Positions 41,861-50,577 of a stretch of 55,396 nucleotides of DNA are shown one piece after another. A program made the position numbers and the translations under genes. This DNA is from Spirochaetaceae bacterium. GTDB lineage: Bacteria; Spirochaetota; Spirochaetia; SZUA-6; Bin103. Location of the stretch: contig JAPPKD010000204.1 of NCBI GenBank assembly GCA_028820215.1, positions 1-55,396 on the forward strand, read 5' to 3'. The notes under the pieces were generated by a model that made no database searches, was not told where the DNA came from, and saw nothing but the letters and a program-made list of their open reading frames with translations. Each line of letters opens with the position of its first letter. Positions within the stretch are counted from its first letter, which is position 1.

Positions 41861-42535
41861 ATGACAATCCCCGATGAACTCTTCACCTTCCTGGCCGAGC
41901 TGAAGGACAACAACGACCGCGAGTGGTTTCAGGTCAACAAGGCCCGCTACGAGGAGCAGGTGAAGGCGCCGCTGCTGGCCTTCATCGCCGGCTTCGACGA
42001 GCGGCTCGACCGCCTGAGCGCCCACTACGTCGCCGATCCCCGCCCGGTGGGCGGATCGCTCTTCCGCATCTACCGCGACGTGCGCTTCTCCAAGGACAAG
42101 TCGCCGTACAAGACCGCCGCCGGCATCCACTTCCGCCACGAGCGCGGCAAGGACGCGCACGCCCCCGGCTACTACCTGAACCTGGAGCCGTCGGAGTGCT
42201 TCGCTGCCTGCGGCCTCTGGATGCCGGCGAGCGCGCAGGCGCAGCAAATCCGTGCCGCCATCGACGGCGATCAGCCCGGCTGGCGAGGGGCCTGTGATGC
42301 GGCGAAGGACGGCGGTCTGGCCGTGCGAGGCAGCTCCCTCAAGCGGCCGCCGCGCGGCTACGCCGCCGACCATCCCCTGATCGACGACCTGAAGCGCAAG
42401 GACTTCTACGTGAGCGCCAAGCTGGGCCCGAAGTCAGTGACCGCCGACGACTTCCCGGCCCGTCTCGAGGAACTGTGGTCGTACGCCACCCCGTTCATGC
42501 GCTTCGTGACCGAGGCACTCGCCCTGCCGTTCTGA
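41861..42535 (+). CDS. DUF2461 family protein, 224 aa
   Basis: The start ELFTFLAELKDNNDREWFQVNKARYE and the middle SLFRIYRDVRFSKDKSPYKTAAGIHFRH match the DUF2461/TIGR02453 family, widespread proteins without an established function. YYLNLEPSECFAACGLWMP and the C-terminal KDFYVSAKLGPKSV are also typical. Length is normal. It starts 4 bp after the previous gene, so it is likely the last gene of the M3 peptidase operon. Conserved Asp and Lys residues suggest a binding site, but I make no claim about activity. Confidence 0.92.
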   Translation: MTIPDELFTFLAELKDNNDREWFQVNKARYEEQVKAPLLAFIAGFDERLDRLSAHYVADPRPVGGSLFRIYRDVRFSKDKSPYKTAAGIHFRHERGKDAHAPGYYLNLEPSECFAACGLWMPASAQAQQIRAAIDGDQPGWRGACDAAKDGGLAVRGSSLKRPPRGYAADHPLIDDLKRKDFYVSAKLGPKSVTADDFPARLEELWSYATPFMRFVTEALALPF

Positions 42536-42614
42536 CCAACCGCTTCCCAGAGCTTCGCTCCAAGCTCGGCCGAGGCGTGAGTGGGGTCTCCGATGACGCC
42601 GGTCTTGGCGTACT

Positions 42615-43553
42615 TCACGTTTCGTACTGCTGTGGCGTCTTCCTGGTGCTCCAGAAGGGCTTCGTAAAGTTGCCCCGCCGGTGCGCCAGGACCAGAAAGA
42701 CGGCGCCGAGCGCGAGCCCGATGGCAATGGCGAAGATGGAAGCTTCCACGCCGAAGCTGCCGCCGGAGATCATGTCCGGCCCGCTAAGCCGCGGCTCGAG
42801 CAGTCCGCCGGCGCCGGTCCCCGAGACGCTCACACCGAAGATGCCTAACTGCGTGAAGTCCCACGCGAAGTGGATGCCGATCGCCATCCACAGCCGTCGC
42901 GTGAGGAGGTAGGCGGCGCCGAGCAGCAGGTTGGCCACCAGGATGGCCACCGTGCTGACGACGGTTGCACTGGGGCTGAACGCTAGGAGGACCCCGACGA
43001 GCAGCGAGGAGATCAGGAGGGCCAGCCACGTCCCCAGAGACTCCTCGGTGATGCGGAGGAGAACGCCGCGAGAGAGGCACTCCCACATGTATGCGTTCGA
43101 GACGGCGGCCGCGAGGGGTGGTACGAGTGAGGTCCACGGATTCAGCGCCACGACTCGGTAGAACCCGAGAGCGGCGACCAGCCCGACGACGGCAGCGGGG
43201 AGCGCTGCGCCGACCATGATCCCCCTCGCGAGCTCCCGAACGGCTCCCGCGCGCGCGACTTCGGCGGGCGAGCGTTGCTCGACCAGACGCACGTACCCGA
43301 CGTACGCCAGATGCAAGGCCACTGGCAGGGTTATCAGTTCCCACGAGGTCTGCAACGGAGCCAGGCCCAGAGCCTGAAGGACCATGCCCACGACCCAAAG
43401 CTGCGCCATCAGCCACAGGTAAGAAGCGAGAGCGAGCGCAGCGAACGCCAACACGATCCTGGTCACCGGGAAGCGGACGACCGGCACCAGCCATGCCCAC
43501 TTGCGGCCCTCCGGTCCGTCACACATCGCGTTGCCTTGCGTCGGAACCGCCAT
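42615..43553 (-). CDS. CPBP-like intramembrane protein with degenerate active site, 312 aa
   Basis: A membrane protein with about eight hydrophobic segments and the general layout of CPBP/Abi intramembrane proteases: a WECLSRGVLLRITEE segment stands where EExxFRG is expected, and HFAWDFTQLGIFG matches the last motif. The first Glu is Trp, and the usual middle His motif (FGxxH) reads GVLLAFSP. So two catalytic elements are lost and it may be inactive or have a different role. The start at ATG 43553 is likely, with 43526 as alternative. It is divergent from the sialidase genes, 67 bp away. Confidence 0.8.
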   Translation of the reverse strand: MAVPTQGNAMCDGPEGRKWAWLVPVVRFPVTRIVLAFAALALASYLWLMAQLWVVGMVLQALGLAPLQTSWELITLPVALHLAYVGYVRLVEQRSPAEVARAGAVRELARGIMVGAALPAAVVGLVAALGFYRVVALNPWTSLVPPLAAAVSNAYMWECLSRGVLLRITEESLGTWLALLISSLLVGVLLAFSPSATVVSTVAILVANLLLGAAYLLTRRLWMAIGIHFAWDFTQLGIFGVSVSGTGAGGLLEPRLSGPDMISGGSFGVEASIFAIAIGLALGAVFLVLAHRRGNFTKPFWSTRKTPQQYET

Positions 43554-43620
43554 GATACCGTGATGCCGCGAGGAGCGGCGGGAACCGGAACCGTGCCCGC
43601 CGCGCGGGCTGAAGAGACCT

Positions 43621-44697
43621 ATGGCGGAGATTCTGTGGAGCAGGCCGATCTGCAAGGTGGCGGGCGACTACCTGGCGTGGCCGACCGCCGCGGCCTGCGC
43701 GAGCGGGGAGGTCCTGGTGGCCTTCTCCGGCGATCGCGAGGAGCACGTCTGCCCGTACGGCAAGACGCTCCTGATCAGAAGCGGCGACGGCGGCGAGACC
43801 TGGACGGAGCCTGTGATCATCAACAGCACGCCGCTCGACGACCGCGACGCGGGCATCATCGAGCTGGCCTCCGGCACCCTTGTGATGAGCTGGTTCACCT
43901 ACGCGACCTGGGAACACTTCGACATGTTTCGGGCCCTCGACCGCTGGGAGCCGGCGCAGATCGACGCGTGGGCACGGCACTGCAGCAAGGTCCCGGAGGA
44001 GGCTCGCCGCGCCTGGCTGGGCAGCTGGACGCGGCGCTCGACGGACGGCGGGCGCACGTGGGAGCCGCCGGTGCTCAGCATCGTGTCCGCCCCGCACGGC
44101 CCGGTGCAGGCCGCCGGCGGCGAGCTTCTGTACGCTGGCACCGCCACGGTGGACGGACGCGAAGCGGTGCTGCTGGCCACGTCCGGCGACGAGGCGCGGT
44201 CGTGGCAGATCGCCGGGACAGTGCTGTATCTGGACGACTTTCCCGGCGAGCACCACCTGTTCAGCGAGCCGCACGTGGCCGAGCTGGCCGGCGGCGAGCT
44301 GCTGGTCATCCTCCGCACCGACAACGGCGCGGCGGGGATCCACTCCTGCCGCTCGAGCGACGGCGCGCGTACGTGGTCCGCGCCCGAGCCGACCGGGATG
44401 ATCGGCTTCGATCAGCCCGGACACCTGATCCGGCTGGCGGACGGGCGGCTGCTCTGCACCTACGGGCGCCGCAGCACACCGTTCGGGCAGCGCGCCTGCC
44501 TGTCGGAGGACGAAGGCCGCTCCTGGAGGCTGGACGCCGAGATCGTGCTTAGCGACGACGGCCCCAACACCGACCTGGGCTATCCGGCGAGCGCGGAGCT
44601 CTCCCCCGGCGAGCTGCTCACGGTCTACTACCAGGTGGACCGGCCGGGCGAGAAGGTGAGCATCAACGCCACCCGTTGGAGCCTGGGCGGTGGCTGA
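43621..44697 (+). CDS. Sialidase-like beta-propeller protein, copy 1, 358 aa
   Basis: A six-bladed propeller with four visible Asp-boxes (SGDGGETW, STDGGRTW, SSDGARTW, SEDEGRSW) and an Arg-rich pattern of exo-alpha-sialidase relatives (CASGEVLVAFSGDREEH, LRTDNGAAGIHSCRS). There is no signal peptide, so it is probably cytoplasmic and may act on an imported sugar conjugate; whether sialic acid is the substrate is not certain. A TGA-TACCGT extended -10 box lies about 59 bases upstream. The next gene is a tandem copy overlapping by 8 bp. Confidence 0.88.
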   Translation: MAEILWSRPICKVAGDYLAWPTAAACASGEVLVAFSGDREEHVCPYGKTLLIRSGDGGETWTEPVIINSTPLDDRDAGIIELASGTLVMSWFTYATWEHFDMFRALDRWEPAQIDAWARHCSKVPEEARRAWLGSWTRRSTDGGRTWEPPVLSIVSAPHGPVQAAGGELLYAGTATVDGREAVLLATSGDEARSWQIAGTVLYLDDFPGEHHLFSEPHVAELAGGELLVILRTDNGAAGIHSCRSSDGARTWSAPEPTGMIGFDQPGHLIRLADGRLLCTYGRRSTPFGQRACLSEDEGRSWRLDAEIVLSDDGPNTDLGYPASAELSPGELLTVYYQVDRPGEKVSINATRWSLGGG

Positions 44698-45766
44698 GAT
44701 TCTCTGGAGCAGGCCGATCTGCAAGGTGGCGGGCGACTACCTGGCGTGGCCGACGGTCGTGACCTGCGCGAGCGGGGAGGTGCTGGTGGTTTTCTCCGGC
44801 GACCGCGAGGAGCACGTCTGCCCTTATGGCAAGACGCTGCTGATCAGGAGCGGCGACGGCGGAGAGACCTGGACGGAACCTGTGATCATCAACAACACGC
44901 CGCTCGACGACCGCGACGCCGGCATCATCGAGCTGGCCTCCGGCACGCTGGTGATGAGCTGGTTCACCAGCGCGACCTGGGAACACTTCGACCTGTTCCT
45001 GGAGCTCGGCCTGGGCACGCCGGCGCAGGTCGACGCGTGGGCCCGTCACTGCAGCAAGATCCCGGAAGAGACGCGCCGCGCCTGGCTGGGGAGCTGGACG
45101 CGGCGTTCGACCGACGGCGGGGGCACGTGGGAGCCGCCGGTGCCCAGCATCGTCTCCGCCCCGCACGGGCCGGTGCAGGCCGCCGGCGGCGAGCTGCTGT
45201 ACGCCGGCACCGCGGTGGTGGACGGCCGTGACGCCGTGCTGCTGGCCGCCTCCACCGACGAGGCGCGGTCGTGGCAGGTCGCGGGCACCGTCCTGTGCCT
45301 GGACGACTATCCCGGCGAGGACCACCATTTCACCGAGCCGCACGTCGCCGAGCTGGCCGGCGGGGAGCTGCTGGTCATCCTGCGCACGGACAACGGCGCG
45401 GCGGGCATCCACTCCTGCCGGTCCGACGACCGCGGGCGCACCTGGTCGCCGCCGGAGCCGACCGGGATGGACGGCCACAATCAGCCCGGACACCTGCTCC
45501 GCCTGGCGGACGGGCGGCTGCTGTGCACCTACGGGCGGCGGCTCCCGCCGTTCGGCCAGCGCGCCTGCCTGTCGGAGGACGAGGGCCGGAGCTGGCGGCT
45601 GGACGCGGAGGTCGTGCTGCGCGACGACGGCGCCGGCACGGACCTGGGCTACCCGGCCAGCGCGGAGGTGTCCCCCGGCGAGGTGCTGACGGTCTACTAT
45701 CAGGTGGACCGTCCGGGCGAGAAGGTGTGCATCAACGCCACCCGGTGGAGCCTGGACGGTTCCTGA
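44690..45766 (+). CDS. Sialidase-like beta-propeller protein, copy 2, 358 aa
   Basis: The same length and layout as copy 1, with about 85% identical residues by eye. Differences cluster at residues 98-108 (LFLELGLGTPAQV against MFRALDRWEPAQI) and around the blade loops, so substrate preference may have changed. All four Asp-boxes are present (the second as STDGGGTW, the third as SDDRGRTW). GTG at 44690 overlaps the stop of copy 1 by 8 bp, which fits a direct tandem duplication with translational coupling. Confidence 0.88.
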   Translation: MAEILWSRPICKVAGDYLAWPTVVTCASGEVLVVFSGDREEHVCPYGKTLLIRSGDGGETWTEPVIINNTPLDDRDAGIIELASGTLVMSWFTSATWEHFDLFLELGLGTPAQVDAWARHCSKIPEETRRAWLGSWTRRSTDGGGTWEPPVPSIVSAPHGPVQAAGGELLYAGTAVVDGRDAVLLAASTDEARSWQVAGTVLCLDDYPGEDHHFTEPHVAELAGGELLVILRTDNGAAGIHSCRSDDRGRTWSPPEPTGMDGHNQPGHLLRLADGRLLCTYGRRLPPFGQRACLSEDEGRSWRLDAEVVLRDDGAGTDLGYPASAEVSPGEVLTVYYQVDRPGEKVCINATRWSLDGS

Positions 45767-45785
45767 AACGCACTGCGAGGAACCC

Positions 45786-46907
45786 ATGCACCGACCCTTC
45801 GTCATAGACCTGCACCTGGACCTGGCGTGGGACGCCCTGTTCTGGAACCGCGACCTGACGCTCGACGTCGCCGCCATGCGCGCGCTGGAGGAGGCCGAGC
45901 CGCCGCAGGTGTCGCCCGAGATCAACACCGGCATCTGCACCGTGACCGTTCCCGAGCTCCGCCGGGGCCGGGTCGGGCTGGTGCTCTCCACCATCATGTC
46001 GCGCATCCAGTCGCGCGAGGGCCACATGCGCGACGGCATGCGCACGCAGGAACAGGCCATGGCGATGGGCCGCGGCCACCTGGCGTACTACCGGACCCTG
46101 CACAAGCGCGGGCTGTTCAAACCGGTCCTGGGCGTCGCCGACCTGGACGAGGCGCTTGCCACCTGGAGCGATCCGGACGACGAGGCCGCTGCCTCGGCTC
46201 CCATCTACCACCTGCTCTCCATGGAGAGCGCCGACCCGATCGAGGACCCGGACGACGTCGCCTTCTGGTGGGACGCCGGCCTGCGCGTCGTCGGCCCCGC
46301 CCACTTCGGCGACAACACCTACATCCACGGGACCGGCACCGAAGGCGGCCTCAAGCCTCCGGCCGCCGATCTCTACCGGGCCATGCGGGAGGCCGGCATG
46401 ATCCTGGACATCACCCACATGGCCGACCAGGCGGTGTGGGAGTCGTTCGAGCTCTGGGACGGCCCGGTGATGGCATCGCACTGCACCTGCCGGGCGCTGG
46501 TGCCGGGGCAGCGCCACCTGCACGACGACATGATCAGGGAGCTGGTGCGCCGCGGCGGCATCATCGGCCTGGTGTTCTGCCAGTCCTTCATCGATCCCGA
46601 GATCGACTGGGAGAACCGGCGCCGGATGTACGAGTCCGGCTGGAAGCCCAGGTACGCGATGGACGGCCTGCTGCCGCACGTGGAGCGCATCGCCGACCTG
46701 GCCGGCGGCACGATCGCCAACATCGCCATCGGCACCGACATGGACGGCGGCTTCGGGGCGGAGCTCACGCCGACCGACGTCGACACGATCGCCGACGTCG
46801 GCGGCTTCGGGGCAGTACTGCGCACGGCGGGATACGGACAGGCGGACGCCGATGCGGTCCTGCACGGCAACGCCCTGCGCTTCTTCCGCGAGTCGTGGGC
46901 CGATTGA
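45786..46907 (+). CDS. M19 membrane-dipeptidase family protein, 373 aa
   Basis: A TIM-barrel zinc dipeptidase: DLHLDLAWD at residues 8-16 supplies the HxD metal ligands, MESADP the bridging Glu, ILDITHMAD and VMASHCTCRAL the two His positions, and IGTDMDGGFG the Asp near the C-terminus. Family members hydrolyse dipeptides with L- or D-residues. There is no signal peptide. It follows the sialidase copies by 19 bp and precedes the EamA transporter, suggesting a common operon for use of sugar-peptide material. GAGGAACCC upstream supports the ATG. Confidence 0.92.
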   Translation: MHRPFVIDLHLDLAWDALFWNRDLTLDVAAMRALEEAEPPQVSPEINTGICTVTVPELRRGRVGLVLSTIMSRIQSREGHMRDGMRTQEQAMAMGRGHLAYYRTLHKRGLFKPVLGVADLDEALATWSDPDDEAAASAPIYHLLSMESADPIEDPDDVAFWWDAGLRVVGPAHFGDNTYIHGTGTEGGLKPPAADLYRAMREAGMILDITHMADQAVWESFELWDGPVMASHCTCRALVPGQRHLHDDMIRELVRRGGIIGLVFCQSFIDPEIDWENRRRMYESGWKPRYAMDGLLPHVERIADLAGGTIANIAIGTDMDGGFGAELTPTDVDTIADVGGFGAVLRTAGYGQADADAVLHGNALRFFRESWAD

Positions 46908-46952
46908 CCCGCTGACCGCCCGCTCTCCGCACGAACCCCCGAGCCGGATCGC

Positions 46953-47822
46953 TTGATCGACCTCGTCGCCCAGATCTTCTTCTCGGCGCTGTTCGCGGTG
47001 GGCGTCCGATGGGTGCAGGTCCGCCGGCGCTACGACGTGCTGTCGGTCGGCGCCGTCAACTACCTGGTGGCGTTCGCGTGCGGGATCGTCACGCTGCTCG
47101 TCGCATCGGGAACTGGCGAAGGCTCGACCTCCGGGTTGCGCGCCGGTTCCCCGGCGCTGCTGACCGGAGCCGCCCTGGGGCTGAGCTACTTCGTGGCGTT
47201 CTTCCTGCTGCTGCGCACCCTGGACCTGCGCGGCGCCACCGTCACGACGGCGCTGTCGCGCCTGGCGGTGCTGGTCCCGATCGCGCTGGCGGTCGCGCTG
47301 TGGGGCGAGCGGCCCGGCGCGGTGCAGTGGCTGGGGATCGCGGTGAGCGTGGGCGCCGTGTTGCTGATGAACGCGCCGCGGCGGAACTCGGAATCACCCG
47401 GGCGGGAAGTCGGCTGGGCGATCCCGCTGGTGTTCTTCGTGGTGGCGGGCAGCGCGTTCGCCTCTCAGGAGACGTTCAACCACGTCGCGCAGCCGGCGGA
47501 CAAGCCGCTGTTCCTGGCGGCCGGCTTCGCGGTGACCGCCGCCGGCTCCCTGGTGCTCCTGTTCGCGCGCCGGCGCGTGCCGACCGCCCGCGACCTGGCG
47601 GCCGGCGCGATCCTGGGGGTGGCAAACGCGGTGCAGGTGTTCGTGCTGCTCCGGGCGCTCGATCGGCTGCCGGGCTTCCTGGTGTTCGCGGTGACCGGCG
47701 CCGGCGGCGTCATCGGCACCGCGCTGATGGCGTACGTGATCCTGCGCGAGCGCCCGCGCGGGCTGCGCGGACTCGGCGTCGGCGTGGCCGCCGCCGCACT
47801 GGTGCTGCTGCAAGTGAATTAG
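46953..47822 (+). CDS. EamA/DMT superfamily transporter, 289 aa
   Basis: Ten hydrophobic segments in two halves of five, the drug/metabolite transporter layout: for example GAALGLSYFVAFFLLLRTLD and ALSRLAVLVPIALAVALWGE in the first half, AILGVANAVQVFVLLRALD in the second. Members export or import amino acids, nucleobases or drugs. The substrate cannot be read. The start is a TTG at 46953 (Met-Ile-Asp-Leu); it has no better alternative that keeps the first helix. Located between the dipeptidase and the propeller protein, it may move a peptide or sugar product. Confidence 0.88.
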   Translation: MIDLVAQIFFSALFAVGVRWVQVRRRYDVLSVGAVNYLVAFACGIVTLLVASGTGEGSTSGLRAGSPALLTGAALGLSYFVAFFLLLRTLDLRGATVTTALSRLAVLVPIALAVALWGERPGAVQWLGIAVSVGAVLLMNAPRRNSESPGREVGWAIPLVFFVVAGSAFASQETFNHVAQPADKPLFLAAGFAVTAAGSLVLLFARRRVPTARDLAAGAILGVANAVQVFVLLRALDRLPGFLVFAVTGAGGVIGTALMAYVILRERPRGLRGLGVGVAAAALVLLQVN

Positions 47823-47882
47823 GAACCTGCCTGAACGGCCGCGTGGTACGCTCTGCGCGCGTCCGGAGGCAGGAAACCCGCC

Positions 47883-49418
47883 ATGCATGAAATCGGCAGC
47901 GACAAGCAACTGTTCATCGACCACCGGTTCATCGAGTCGTCCGATCAGGTGAGCCTGGTCGTCAACCCGCCGGTGAAGCGCGAGGGCGCGGTGCTGCGCG
48001 CCGACCGCCCGTGGGACCGCTTCGCGCTGGGGTGGTACAGCATCGTCGACGACGGCGGCACCTACAAGATGTGGTACTACGGCGCGGAGCGCGACCCGCG
48101 GCCCACCCACATCGAGGGCGAGGCGAGGCCCCTCGGCCACCTGACCGGCTACGTCGTGCCCGCCGGCACCCCGCGCGAGAGCCTGCCCGTCCCGGGCCGC
48201 TACCGCCTCTGCTACGCCGAGTCGCACGACGGCCTGGAGTGGGAGAAGCCGGAGCTGGGCCTGGTCGAGTTCGACGGCTCGAAGCGCAACAACATCGTCG
48301 GCGGGGACTTCAAGCTCGCCTACGTCTTCCTGGACCCGCACGGCCCGGAGTCCGAGCGCTTCAAGCTCATCCACTGGACCGGTCCGGGCATCGCGGTCAC
48401 CACCTCCGCCGACGGGCTCACCTGGGACCGGCCGTCCCGGCAGGTGAGCATGCTGGCCGCGGACACGCAGAAGATGGCGTGGTGGGAACCTCGCCTGAAC
48501 CGCTACGTCGTCTACCTGCGCGTGATGGTGGAGGAGGACAACCGGCCGATGTTCCCGTTCGTGGAGCCGATCGACAGCGATCCGCCGGTGGTGGCGCCCA
48601 AGCTGCTGCGCCCGGTGCGCGCGGTCGGCCGGGTGGAGGTCGACGACCTGATGTCCCCGTGGCCGGAGGAGGAGATCCGCACCGTCTTCGCCGCGGACGA
48701 GCACGACCCGCCCGACTCCGACATCTACACGCACGGGCTCTACCGCTATCCGTACGCGGCCGACGCCTTCTTCATGTTCCCGATGACCTACCAGCACTTC
48801 CGGGAAGGCGAGTCGCCGGTGCGCAACGACGGGCTCAACGACAGCCAGTTCGCGGCAAGCCGCGACGGCATCCACTGGATGCGGTACGACCGCCGGCCCT
48901 ACCTGCCGCGCGGCGTGGCGGGCGATCCCGACTGCGGGCAGACCCACACCAGCGAGTTCCACTTCCGCGACGGCAACTATCTGTACCAGTACTACGGCGC
49001 CGGTCCCTGGACGCACGGCGGCTTTCGGACGCTCGACCTGGCGCAACGCTCGGACCTGGCCAACCAGGGCCGCGGCTTCATCAACGTCGCCCGCCAGCGG
49101 CTGGACGGGTTCGTGTCCGCCGACGCGGACTACACCGGCGGCACGCTGACCACGCCGCCGGTCGTCTTCAGCGGCCGGGAGCTGACGCTGAACGTCGACG
49201 TGGCCGCCATGGGAGAAGCGCGGGTCGAGCTGCAGGGCGCCGACGGCCGCCCCCTGCCGGGGTTCTCGGCGGACGAGTGCGACCGGGTGATGGTCAACGA
49301 CGTCGCCCACACCGTAAGCTGGAACGGCAACCGGGACGTGCACGGCCTGGCCGGACGGCCGGTGCGGCTGAAGGTCGTGATGCGGGCAGCGAAGCTGTTC
49401 GCGTTCCAGTTCTCTTAG
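47883..49418 (+). CDS. GH32/GH43-like five-bladed propeller protein, 511 aa
   Basis: Repeated blade motifs (YSIVDDGGTYKMWYYGAER, YAESHDGLEWEKPELG, TSADGLTWDRPS, FAASRDGIHWMRYD) show a five-bladed propeller similar to GH32/GH43/GH117 families, with a C-terminal beta-sandwich (TLNVDVAAMGEARVEL, NRDVHGLAGRPVRLKV). The start HEIGSDKQLFIDHRFIESSDQVSLVVN is typical of a family seen in marine and soil heterotrophs, mostly annotated as hypothetical. Hydrolase activity on a carbohydrate is likely but not proven. GGAGGCAGGAAA precedes the ATG, and a TACGCT box is 31 bases upstream. Confidence 0.82.
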   Translation: MHEIGSDKQLFIDHRFIESSDQVSLVVNPPVKREGAVLRADRPWDRFALGWYSIVDDGGTYKMWYYGAERDPRPTHIEGEARPLGHLTGYVVPAGTPRESLPVPGRYRLCYAESHDGLEWEKPELGLVEFDGSKRNNIVGGDFKLAYVFLDPHGPESERFKLIHWTGPGIAVTTSADGLTWDRPSRQVSMLAADTQKMAWWEPRLNRYVVYLRVMVEEDNRPMFPFVEPIDSDPPVVAPKLLRPVRAVGRVEVDDLMSPWPEEEIRTVFAADEHDPPDSDIYTHGLYRYPYAADAFFMFPMTYQHFREGESPVRNDGLNDSQFAASRDGIHWMRYDRRPYLPRGVAGDPDCGQTHTSEFHFRDGNYLYQYYGAGPWTHGGFRTLDLAQRSDLANQGRGFINVARQRLDGFVSADADYTGGTLTTPPVVFSGRELTLNVDVAAMGEARVELQGADGRPLPGFSADECDRVMVNDVAHTVSWNGNRDVHGLAGRPVRLKVVMRAAKLFAFQFS

Positions 49419-49437
49419 TCCGTCGACAGGGGGTGCG

Positions 49438-50454
49438 GTGGTGAACGATTCGAGGGCGTTGGGATGGGCGTTGATCGGCTGCGGTTCGGCAGGGCGCGAG
49501 CATGCGCGCGGCGCGGCGGCGGATCCGGACGTCGCCGTGCGCGGCTTCTGCGACATTGAGCCCGCCTCCGCGGCGGCCGTGGCGGGCGAGCACGACGGCG
49601 CCTGGCACACGACCGATCCCGCGCGGGTCTTCTCCGACCCGGAGATCGACGTGGTCTCCATCGCCACCGCGCACGACTCGCACGCCGAGTTGGCGATCGC
49701 GGCGCTGCAGGCGGGCAAGCACCTGTTCCTGGAGAAGCCGATGGCCATGACCTCGGCCGACTGCCTGCGGATCGAGGCGGCGCGGGCGGCCGCGGACCGG
49801 CGCCTGATGCTCAACCACTCGATCCGCTTCTCCGGCGCGGCGCGGGCGATCCGCGAGCGGCTCGGCCCGGTCATGGTCAGCCACGGGCAGTGCACGATGG
49901 CGCCGGCCGACCTGCGGCGATGGCGCTGGCATCCGACGCAGGGGGGCGGGACGGTGTACGACGTGGGCGTCCACGCCCTGGACCTGCTGTGCTGGATGCA
50001 TCGGGACCACCCGGTCGAGGTCTACGCCACCGGCGGCGCGGTGCGCCACCCGGAGGAACTGCGCGGCACCGGCCTGCTGGACACCATCGCGGCGACGCTG
50101 CGCTTCGCCGACGGCGGCGCGGCCACGTTCCTCATGGCCGATTCGGGCCAGAACGAGCTGACCGGCAAGTGGTTCTTCGAGTTCTTCGACGGTTCGTCGT
50201 CGGCGGTGCTGCACGAGCACTTCAAGGCGGCGACGATCACCCGCCGGGATCCGGAGACCGGCCAGGACGACACGGAGACCGTTCGCCCGGGACCGGCCGC
50301 CCGCTTCGCCCCGCTGGTCGCAGCCATCCGCGGCGGCACCGAGCCGCCGGTCGGGCCGGCGGAGGGCATCCGCACGGCGTTGGTGGTGGAGCGCATCCTC
50401 GAATCGGTGGCGACCGGGCGCCCGCAGCCCTGGGTGGATCCGGGCTCGGCGTAG
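49438..50454 (+). CDS. Gfo/Idh/MocA family oxidoreductase, 338 aa
   Basis: ALIGCGSAGREHARGAAADP is the dinucleotide-binding start and HLFLEKPMAMTSADC the family EKP motif; GGTVYDVGVHALDLLCWM provides the conserved substrate-domain helix with Asp and His. It oxidises or reduces a sugar or cyclitol with NAD(P). It starts with two consecutive GTG codons at 49438 and 49441, and lies 19 bp after the propeller gene, so both are likely in one operon. It is not a close copy of the dehydrogenase at 10585. Confidence 0.92.
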   Translation: MVNDSRALGWALIGCGSAGREHARGAAADPDVAVRGFCDIEPASAAAVAGEHDGAWHTTDPARVFSDPEIDVVSIATAHDSHAELAIAALQAGKHLFLEKPMAMTSADCLRIEAARAAADRRLMLNHSIRFSGAARAIRERLGPVMVSHGQCTMAPADLRRWRWHPTQGGGTVYDVGVHALDLLCWMHRDHPVEVYATGGAVRHPEELRGTGLLDTIAATLRFADGGAATFLMADSGQNELTGKWFFEFFDGSSSAVLHEHFKAATITRRDPETGQDDTETVRPGPAARFAPLVAAIRGGTEPPVGPAEGIRTALVVERILESVATGRPQPWVDPGSA

Positions 50455-50577
50455 GGTGCGATGCATGCGCGGCCTCGCAGCCGATCGCTCCCGAGCTTTT
50501 AGCACGACTCTATCGAAACTCGGAGGATCGAGATGGTCTCATCGCCTCCGCAAGCCAATTCCACGGAGGACACGTCA

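Noticed and set aside
47394..49895. 833-codon minus-strand frame across the EamA, propeller and dehydrogenase genes
   Set aside because: Spans three real genes on the other strand and encodes no recognisable domain.
50533..50577. Upstream start for the 5'-nucleotidase at 50533
   Set aside because: It has a good ribosome binding site, but it lengthens the signal peptide n-region to 25 residues; I keep 50578 as the main start and report the alternative.
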